DNA of 18,107 nt from assembly GCA_016875755.1 (NCBI GenBank), contig VGOX01000009.1, positions 1 to 18,107 on the forward strand. The letters are read 5' to 3'. Positions 13,405 through 18,107 of this stretch are shown piece by piece (position 1 is the stretch's first letter; each line of letters begins with the position of its first letter). The notes beneath the pieces are model-generated. The model worked only from the letters and a program-made list of their open reading frames with translations, ran no database searches and was not told where the DNA came from. This DNA comes from Chloroflexota bacterium (GTDB lineage: Bacteria; Chloroflexota; Anaerolineae; Anaerolineales; Villigracilaceae). Position numbers and translations under genes: made by a program.

Positions 13405-14406
13405 ATGACCAAAGAGCGCGTTGCTTTATACCTGCAAGACTCCCACGATCTGCGTGACGGATTGGAATACGCCAAGTATGCTGAAGAAAAAGGATTCGAA
13501 GCCGTGTGGCAGGCAGAGTCCCGATTGGTACGCGATGCCATCGTCCCCATGGCTGGATATGCCGCCGTGACGAATCGCATCAAAGTTGGATCGGGTGTGA
13601 TCAACAACTGGACCCGTAACATTGGCCTGCTCGCCTCCACCTTCCTGACGCTTGATGACCTCGCCCCAAACAGAGTCATCTGCGGATTGGGCGCATGGTG
13701 GGACCCGCTAGCCAAGAATGTAGGCATTGACCGCAAAAAGCCATTGACCGCCATGCGCGAAACCGTCACTGTGATGAGAAAATTACTCAACATGGAACGT
13801 GTCAGCTTTGATGGCGAATTTATCCATGTCCATGAGATCGAATTGGATGTCGTGTATGGACGCCGCGAGCCGCGTAATATTCCGATCATGATCGGCGCTA
13901 CAGGTGACAAAATGATGGAATTGACAGGTGAAATCGCCGACGGCGCCGTATTGAATTACTGCGTGGCACCCGAGTACAACGACAACGCCATGGAATTGCT
14001 CAATAACGGCTTGAAAAAATCGGGACGCAAACTGGAAGACTTCGACCGCCCGCAGTTGATCGTGTGCTCGGTGGATGAAGACCATGACAAGGCGATCGAT
14101 TACTCCAAGATGCTGCTCTGTCAATACATTGCCCAACAGCCGCACATCGCCAAGGCTTCGAATGTTTCGGATGAAGTTGTCCAGCAGATCCAGTCCATTT
14201 TGGGATGGCCCGCCACCAAGGAACAGGTGATGAAAGCCAAGGACCTTGTGCCTGACGAACTGGTTCTAAAGATCACCGCCTCTGGCACTCCCTCTGAGGC
14301 CAAAGCCAAGGTGGAAGAATACAAGAAGCGTGGCTGCACCTGCCCGATTCTGTATCCCGTTGGCGGGAATTTCAAACTGCTGATCGATACGTTCGCGCAG
14401 GAATAA
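13405..14406 (+). CDS. LLM-class F420-dependent oxidoreductase (Mer-like)
   Basis: The 333-residue protein is a luciferase-like TIM-barrel oxidoreductase. Blocks IKVGSGVINNWTRN, LDDLAPNRVICGLGAWW, IPIMIGATGDKMMELTGEIADGAVLN and a C-terminal ITASGTPSEAKAKVEEY match bacterial LLM enzymes close to methylenetetrahydromethanopterin reductase (Mer). Such proteins use F420H2, but many bacterial members have unknown substrates, so Mer activity should not be assumed. Start ATG 13405 has a strong AAGGAG (13393-13398) with a 6-base spacer; an in-frame upstream TTG start would read through the hairpin and is rejected. The only visible upstream signal is the hairpin and T-tract of cofC, with little room for a separate promoter. 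Its place beside the cof genes supports F420 use. Confidence 0.85.
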   Translation: MTKERVALYLQDSHDLRDGLEYAKYAEEKGFEAVWQAESRLVRDAIVPMAGYAAVTNRIKVGSGVINNWTRNIGLLASTFLTLDDLAPNRVICGLGAWWDPLAKNVGIDRKKPLTAMRETVTVMRKLLNMERVSFDGEFIHVHEIELDVVYGRREPRNIPIMIGATGDKMMELTGEIADGAVLNYCVAPEYNDNAMELLNNGLKKSGRKLEDFDRPQLIVCSVDEDHDKAIDYSKMLLCQYIAQQPHIAKASNVSDEVVQQIQSILGWPATKEQVMKAKDLVPDELVLKITASGTPSEAKAKVEEYKKRGCTCPILYPVGGNFKLLIDTFAQE

Positions 14407-14419
14407 TCGATTCGGTCGG

Positions 14420-14446
14420 ACAAGTCTTAAAAGTCTTACAAGTCAC
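14420..14446 (+). repeat. Three tandem 9-base units, consensus ACAAGTCTT
   Basis: Three consecutive 9-mers (ACAAGTCTT, AAAAGTCTT, ACAAGTCAC) begin 13 bases after the luciferase-like gene. The last unit also forms the left side of the hairpin at 14435-14481. The same unit length is seen in the arms around the GxxExxY gene, though the unit sequence differs. Confidence 0.65.
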
Positions 14447-14491
14447 ACAGGTATATTAGTTTTATTTGTGTGGCTTGTAAGTTTTTATTTT
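14435..14491 (+). terminator. Long hairpin with T-rich tail before the four-helix-bundle gene
   Basis: CTTACAAGTCACACA (14435-14449) pairs with TGTGTGGCTTGTAAG (14467-14481) at 14 of 15 positions, the exception being a G-T pair, around a 17-base loop. TTTTTATTTT follows (14482-14491). It can serve as the terminator of the luciferase-like gene. It also ends right at the Shine-Dalgarno AGGAGG (14492-14497) of the next gene, so it may limit read-through into that gene or mark the edge of an inserted unit. Confidence 0.6.
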
Positions 14492-14502
14492 AGGAGGAAA
14501 TA

Positions 14503-14931
14503 ATGACAACAATACGCAGATTTGAAGATTTACATATCTGGCAGGCAGCGCGTGAACTTGTACAAATTGTCTATCGGCATACAACCCAGGGTGGGTTTGA
14601 AAGAGATTTTGCCCTACGAGACCAGATCAGGCGAGCGGTTATTTCCATTATGAGCAATATTGCGGAAGGCTTCAGCGCAGGTTCGGACGCAGAATTTATT
14701 CGCTTTCTCGGGTACGCACGACGCTCACTCTCCGAAACTCATTCCCAACTTTATATTGCACTTGATTTGAGCTACATTACAAAAGATGATTTTGACATCA
14801 CCTATCAAAAAGCAAACACAGCCGAAAAACAAATCAACGCTTTCATCACCTATCTTACAAAATCTAAATCACCTAAAACTCTAAAAGAAGAGTCGCCTAG
14901 TTACGACCTTTCAGGCCAATCAGACTACTAA
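14503..14931 (+). CDS. Four-helix-bundle protein (23S rRNA intervening-sequence protein family)
   Basis: The 142-residue product has the family pattern FEDLHIWQAARELV near the N-terminus, ISIMSNIAEGFSAG in the middle and EFIRFLGYARRSLSETHSQL in the third helix (ends given as EFIRFLGYARRSL, SETHSQL). Proteins of this family were first noticed in intervening sequences of 23S rRNA genes and share a fold with the Avd accessory protein of diversity-generating retroelements; many copies, as here, lie elsewhere in genomes and their role is unknown. No reverse transcriptase or rRNA sequence is seen nearby. A line of 60 bases in it has 19 G or C, against 34 in the preceding gene, suggesting foreign origin. 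AGGAGG at 14492-14497 sets ATG 14503. Its stop overlaps the stop of the opposite-strand dehydrogenase gene. Confidence 0.88.
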   Translation: MTTIRRFEDLHIWQAARELVQIVYRHTTQGGFERDFALRDQIRRAVISIMSNIAEGFSAGSDAEFIRFLGYARRSLSETHSQLYIALDLSYITKDDFDITYQKANTAEKQINAFITYLTKSKSPKTLKEESPSYDLSGQSDY

Positions 14932-15902
14932 GACCGACAGACATCCACATTCACACAATTCGGCAATTTATCCCCATCCATCCCAGCTATCAAATTCTCC
15001 ACCGCAAGTTTGGACATCAGATTCCTTGTTTTGTGACTGGCACTACCAAGGTGAGGGACGATGATGCAATTTTTCAACTCCAGCAACGGGGAATTCATTG
15101 GCAGCGGTTCAGGGTCGGTAACATCCAGCGCGGCGGCAAAAATCTGATCTGATTTCAGGGCATTGTATAAAGCCGTTTGGTCAAGCACACCACCGCGCGC
15201 GGTATTGACCAAGACAGCAGTGGGTTTCATTTTCGCAAGAAATTCGGCATTGACCAGATGCCTTGTTTTCTCCGTCAGCGGGACGTTGATCGAGACAAAA
15301 TCCGACTCGCGCAGCAGCGTATCAAGGTCAACACGCTGTGCGTTGTGAGCAGGTTGGGCACTGGGGCTGTGATAGATGACGCGCATGTCGAATCCCTGTG
15401 CGCGTTTGGCAACCGCCTGACCAATGCGCCCAAAACCGACAATGCCCAGCGTTGCTCCAGCCAAGTCGGCACCTAGTAAAAGTTGCGGATGCCATGTTAT
15501 CCACTGCCCTTCACGAATGTAATCGACACCTTCCACGACGCGGCGGGCGGTTGCAAGTAGCAGCGCAAAGGCTTGATCAGCAGTGGCATCGGTGAGCACA
15601 CCGGGCGTGTTGCCGACGGGGATTCCGCGTTTAGTAGCTTCGGCAATGTCAATATGATCCACGCCAACGGACATGCTGGAAATCACCTTCAACTGCGGAC
15701 CTGCCGCGTCCATCAACTCAGCATCAATGCGTTCGGTGAGCATGCACAGCAAACCGTCCACGCCGCGAACTTTTTCAAGCAGTTGTTCGCGGGTCGGCGG
15801 CAGGTCGGCGGGCCAAATGTCGGCAGCGGGAAAATGCTCCCTGACGAGAGCCAGGCCCAAGTCTGGGATGAGGCGGGTGATAAAGATTTTTGAATGGGAC
15901 AT
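14928..15902 (-). CDS. D-2-hydroxyacid dehydrogenase, glyoxylate/hydroxypyruvate reductase-like
   Basis: The 324-residue enzyme should reduce glyoxylate or hydroxypyruvate with NAD(P)H. It has the substrate-domain block SSMSVGVDHID (75-85), NTPGVLTDATAD (98-109) typical of GyaR/GRHPR enzymes, the Rossmann motif GFGRIGQ (156-162), and the catalytic triad of the family: R236 in NTARGG, E265 in DPEP and H284 in PHLGSAS. The loop after the dinucleotide fold reads YHSPSAQ, without an acidic residue at the usual NAD-selecting position, so NADPH use is possible. ATG 15902 lies 6 bases from a minus-strand TATACT with no Shine-Dalgarno, suggesting a leaderless mRNA. Its tail overlaps the four-helix-bundle gene by 3 bases, and no terminator lies between them. 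Confidence 0.9.
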   Translation of the reverse strand: MSHSKIFITRLIPDLGLALVREHFPAADIWPADLPPTREQLLEKVRGVDGLLCMLTERIDAELMDAAGPQLKVISSMSVGVDHIDIAEATKRGIPVGNTPGVLTDATADQAFALLLATARRVVEGVDYIREGQWITWHPQLLLGADLAGATLGIVGFGRIGQAVAKRAQGFDMRVIYHSPSAQPAHNAQRVDLDTLLRESDFVSINVPLTEKTRHLVNAEFLAKMKPTAVLVNTARGGVLDQTALYNALKSDQIFAAALDVTDPEPLPMNSPLLELKNCIIVPHLGSASHKTRNLMSKLAVENLIAGMDGDKLPNCVNVDVCRS

Positions 15903-15923
15903 GTCCAGAGTATAATCCGCAAC
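15903..15923. promoter_or_regulatory. Bidirectional leaderless promoter with overlapping -10 boxes
   Basis: The 21-base gap between two divergent start codons contains AGTATAAT (15909-15916). Read on + it gives TATAAT (15911-15916), 7 bases before ATG 15924. Read on - it gives TATACT (complement of 15909-15914), 6 bases before the ATG at 15902. The two boxes share the TATA core. Neither gene has a Shine-Dalgarno. A possible + strand -35, TTGAAT (15890-15895), lies inside the opposite gene. Confidence 0.65.
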
Positions 15924-16403
15924 ATGTCAAAAAAAAAACAACCGAATTCACGTCATTGCTTTATTTGCGGGGTGGAAAATCCCATTGGTTTGCATCTGCA
16001 TTTTTACGAGACCGAGCCCGGGGTGGTTGAATCGCACTATATTGCGCCCGATCATTTTCAGGGATACCCCGGAGTTTTGCATGGCGGCATTGTGGCGGCG
16101 ATCATTGACGAGATCAGCGGACGCGCGCACATGGGCAGCGACCCGAATTTTCCGCGCTTCATGTTTACGGGTAAATTGGAAGTTAAATATCGCAAGAACG
16201 TGCCGATCGGAAAGTCGTTGAAACTCGTCGGCAAGGTTGGAAAAACCAAAGGCAAGATCGCTGAAGCATGGGCTGGGATTTACGACGCCGAAACAGATGA
16301 ATTGCTCGCGGAGGGAACAGGCATTCATATCAACGTGCCGCAACAACAATTTGATGTCTCGCGTCTGGAAGAACTGGGTTGGAAAGTCTACCCCGATGAA
16401 TAA
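15924..16403 (+). CDS. PaaI-family hotdog-fold thioesterase
   Basis: The 159-residue protein has a hotdog thioesterase core: GVLHGGIVAAIIDEISG (50-66) contains the HGG motif of the PaaI family (H53-G-G) and the acidic pair D62-E63 on the central helix. These enzymes hydrolyse acyl-CoA thioesters; the substrate is not readable. The N-terminal HCFICGVENPIGLHL, with C12 and C15, is a recurrent leader in one subgroup of these proteins. ATG 15924 is chosen because the TATAAT box ends 7 bases before it; a longer in-frame GTG-type start at 15894 would be upstream of the box. A run of ten A (15929-15938) covers codons 2-5, a possible slippage site. The gene is the first of a + strand run reaching the window end. 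Confidence 0.85.
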   Translation: MSKKKQPNSRHCFICGVENPIGLHLHFYETEPGVVESHYIAPDHFQGYPGVLHGGIVAAIIDEISGRAHMGSDPNFPRFMFTGKLEVKYRKNVPIGKSLKLVGKVGKTKGKIAEAWAGIYDAETDELLAEGTGIHINVPQQQFDVSRLEELGWKVYPDE

Positions 16404-16430
16404 GCCCGCTCGAACCTTAAGGCAGATGGC

Positions 16431-16850
16431 ATGAAAAAACTTTTACTGATTTTATTGGCAGCGACTGTGGCTTTATTTTTATTTGTAACGGGCACGCCGC
16501 ACCATACCGTCTTTGCACAATGCGGCGGACCTGCGGGTGGTCCATGCCCCACGGAACCCGAACGTGAAAGAAACACCGCCACGCCGATTCCGCCAACATG
16601 GACATTCACGCCAACTCTAACCAATACAGTCACATCAACACCCACCATAATCGCAACTGCAACTGATCTGCCAGATACAGCCACACCAACGCAAACGCCG
16701 ACCGCAACCGTTACTCCATCACCAACTCCGCCGACGATTTCGCAAAGTGTCCTGCCGGGAGCGGGCATTGGCGCGCTGCTTCTATTCCTCATCATTGGAC
16801 TTCTGTTACCAGCCATTCAAAAAATAAGAGTTGCCAAGCGCGGATACTAA
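16431..16850 (+). CDS. Hypothetical secreted/membrane stalk protein, Thr/Pro-rich
   Basis: I recognise no enzyme family. The 139-residue product starts with a clear signal sequence (MKKLLLILLA and a hydrophobic stretch to about residue 20, possible cleavage near VFAQ at 27-30). A short segment with two cysteines (C31, C39) in a Gly/Pro context follows, then a threonine/proline-rich stretch (about 49-102) of the TPTxTxTP kind, and a C-terminal membrane helix (110-128) ending in basic residues KIRVAKRGY. The likely form is an extracytoplasmic, flexible and perhaps glycosylated spacer anchored by its C-terminus. The start ATG 16431 has AAGG at 16419-16422. It sits between the thioesterase and TRIC-type genes, 2 bases before the latter. 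Confidence 0.75.
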   Translation: MKKLLLILLAATVALFLFVTGTPHHTVFAQCGGPAGGPCPTEPERERNTATPIPPTWTFTPTLTNTVTSTPTIIATATDLPDTATPTQTPTATVTPSPTPPTISQSVLPGAGIGALLLFLIIGLLLPAIQKIRVAKRGY

Positions 16851-16852
16851 AC

Positions 16853-17455
16853 GTGGAAAACCTGCTCCTCATGCTCACCTATATCGCTGTCACAGCATCC
16901 GCAATTTCAGGCGTGCTGGAAGCCCGCAAATACAACATGGATATCGTCGGCGCGACAGCCACAGCATTTGTCACTGCCTTTGGCGGCGGCACCGTGCGCG
17001 ACCTGTTACTTGGGCGTACTCCCGTATTTTGGATCGTCGCCCCGTGGCTGTCTGTCATAACATTTTTTGCAGCCATCATTTCCTTTTATCGGCTCAACTC
17101 GATCTCCAACATATTCCTCGCCACCGCAGACGCCATCGGTCTGGGACTTTTCAGCATCCTCGGCGCAACCTACGCACTGCAAATGGAACTCTCTTACATT
17201 GTGGCAGTGATAATGGGTGTGATCACAGGCATTTTTGGCGGCATCCTGCGCGATTTATTTTGCAACCAAATCCCCAGCGTCTTTCGGCAAAACACCGAAC
17301 TATACGCCACCTGCGCTTTCATCGGCACCTGGGTCTTTATTTTGCTCGTTTGGCTTAACCTGGATATCCTCCTCGCCTCGTCCATCGGTGCAGGTGTCAT
17401 CTTCATCCTGCGGCTTGCAGCGGTAAAATTCAAGATGACCCTGCCAGCCCCGTAA
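16853..17455 (+). CDS. TRIC/YicG-type membrane protein (UPF0126)
   Basis: The 200-residue protein has six or seven hydrophobic segments and the internal duplication typical of the bacterial TRIC/UPF0126 family: FGGGTVRDLLLGRTP (43-57) in the first half and FGGILRDLFCNQIP (128-141) in the second. Bacterial TRIC homologues form trimeric cation channels; E. coli YicG-type members have also been tied to glycine transport, so the substrate is open. The start is GTG 16853, 2 bases after the upstream stop, with only a weak ribosome-binding site; ATG 16871 is the alternative and would remove six residues of the first helix. The family resemblance is strong even without alignment. Confidence 0.87.
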   Translation: MENLLLMLTYIAVTASAISGVLEARKYNMDIVGATATAFVTAFGGGTVRDLLLGRTPVFWIVAPWLSVITFFAAIISFYRLNSISNIFLATADAIGLGLFSILGATYALQMELSYIVAVIMGVITGIFGGILRDLFCNQIPSVFRQNTELYATCAFIGTWVFILLVWLNLDILLASSIGAGVIFILRLAAVKFKMTLPAP

Positions 17456-17465
17456 CATTGTCTTG

Positions 17466-17471
17466 TATAAT
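17466..17471 (+). promoter_or_regulatory. -10 box before the FAD-binding subunit gene
   Basis: A perfect TATAAT (17466-17471) lies 17 bases before ATG 17489. The predicted start site is near 17478, at the Shine-Dalgarno GGAGA (17478-17482), leaving a leader of about 10 bases. No -35 stands out. Confidence 0.4.
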
Positions 17472-17488
17472 CAAAACGGAGATTGATC

Positions 17489-18107
17489 ATGATCACAACC
17501 TATCACAGACCCCAGACACTCGACGAAGCCCTCGCGCTTCTGACTCAGCCGAACACTGTCCCACTCGGAGGAGGAACGCTTCTTTCCCAGCCGACAACTG
17601 ATTCGGTCTCCGTTGTAGATCTACAACGCCTCGGCCTGGATTCGCTCCGCGTTAACGGCAATGACTTGGAAGTCGGAGCAACCTGCACCCTGCAATCACT
17701 GCTTGAATCTGAGCATTGCCCCGCCGCATTGAAATCCGCGCTCAAACTCGAAGCCCCGCTCAACATCCGCAATACCGCTACTGTGGCAGGAACACTCGTC
17801 GCCAGTGATGGACGTTCCACCTTTGCCGCCATGCTCCTCGCGATGGATGCAAAGATAGACCGCAGACAGTTTACCCGTGACGATGGTCAATCGTCCGTCG
17901 TCAATGGTCTGAGTGAATTCCTCCTCACCCGCCCCAGCGGACTGATCACAGCCATTTCCATTCCGCTTAATATCAAAACCGCGTTTGAATTCGTCTCCAA
18001 AACCCCCGCCGACAAGCCGATGGTCTGCGCCGCACTCGCGCAATGGAATTCAGGACGCACACGCCTTGTCCTCGGTGGCTACGGCAAAACGCCCCTGCTC
18101 GCCATGG
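17489..18107 (+). CDS. FAD-binding subunit of a molybdenum hydroxylase (CoxM/XdhB-like), partial
   Basis: The gene is open at the right window edge; 206 codons are visible. The start MITTYHRPQTLDEAL with GGGTLL (27-32) and then NIRNTATVAGTL (92-103) are the two FAD-contacting blocks of the medium subunit of xanthine dehydrogenase and CO dehydrogenase-like enzymes, which passes electrons between FAD and iron-sulfur centres. In the second block the usual GG is AG. Start ATG 17489 has GGAGA 7 bases upstream and a TATAAT box. The molybdenum and iron-sulfur subunits would be expected just downstream outside the window. The fragment lacks the C-terminal domain, so the substrate class cannot be judged. 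Confidence 0.82.
   Translation, partial: MITTYHRPQTLDEALALLTQPNTVPLGGGTLLSQPTTDSVSVVDLQRLGLDSLRVNGNDLEVGATCTLQSLLESEHCPAALKSALKLEAPLNIRNTATVAGTLVASDGRSTFAAMLLAMDAKIDRRQFTRDDGQSSVVNGLSEFLLTRPSGLITAISIPLNIKTAFEFVSKTPADKPMVCAALAQWNSGRTRLVLGGYGKTPLLAM

Noticed and set aside
9896..14406. Complete F420 biosynthesis within the window
   Set aside because: Fo synthase (cofG/cofH or fbiC) is missing; only the steps after Fo are present.
14503..14931. Diversity-generating retroelement suggested by the Avd-like fold of the four-helix-bundle protein
   Set aside because: No reverse transcriptase and no template/variable repeat pair are seen in the window.

Overview
The window reads as a chromosomal segment of a bacterium with a complete late coenzyme F420 pathway. 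Gene content (stand-alone CofE, CofD and CofC, NADP:F420 reductase, F420 flavoproteins, a secernin-type dipeptidase, a Thr/Pro-rich secreted stalk protein) and moderately GC-rich DNA suggest Chloroflexota, probably Anaerolineae. This placement is inference from gene content, not from a marker gene. I found no rRNA, tRNA, CRISPR array or classical insertion sequence.

Layout. 1-2459: a C69-family dipeptidase (+) and a proline dehydrogenase (-) converge on one bidirectional terminator. 2569-4062: a membrane-anchored serine hydrolase with an N-terminal peptidoglycan-binding-like domain, followed by a terminator. 4135-13317: a long tightly packed + strand run. It opens with a leaderless-type promoter and holds a coiled-coil zinc-ribbon protein, a membrane-anchored NACHT-HEAT NTPase, an SsnA-type amidohydrolase, NADPH:F420 reductase, a GxxExxY protein, CofE, an F420-dependent FDOR, a stand-alone nitroreductase, CofD and CofC. 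A hairpin plus T-tract (13326-13380) separates this run from an F420-dependent luciferase-like oxidoreductase (13405-14406). 14503-14931: a four-helix-bundle protein of the 23S intervening-sequence family. 14928-15902: a glyoxylate/hydroxypyruvate reductase-like dehydrogenase (-), divergent from a PaaI-type thioesterase (15924) across a 21-bp gap whose -10 boxes share one TATA core. The window ends with a Thr/Pro-rich membrane protein, a TRIC/YicG-type membrane protein, and the start of a molybdenum-hydroxylase FAD subunit cut by the window end.

How it fits together. CofC activates the three-carbon acid, CofD joins it to Fo, a reductase is needed where the product is dehydro-F420-0, and CofE adds glutamates; npdG, the FDOR and the luciferase-like enzyme reduce or use F420. 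Fo synthase (cofG/cofH or fbiC) is not in the window. The free nitroreductase between the FDOR and cofD is a good candidate for the reductase step that actinobacteria carry as the second domain of FbiB.

The most unusual signal is not an enzyme. The F420 region is interrupted by three short-period repeat structures, each built from tandem 7- or 9-base units with an inverted partner arm: one pair brackets the AT-rich GxxExxY gene exactly, one sits empty after cofE, and one precedes the AT-rich four-helix-bundle gene. The first appears to have inserted between npdG and cofE, supplying the last codons of npdG and displacing the cofE leader. This looks like a family of small accessory insertion units; mobility itself is inferred.
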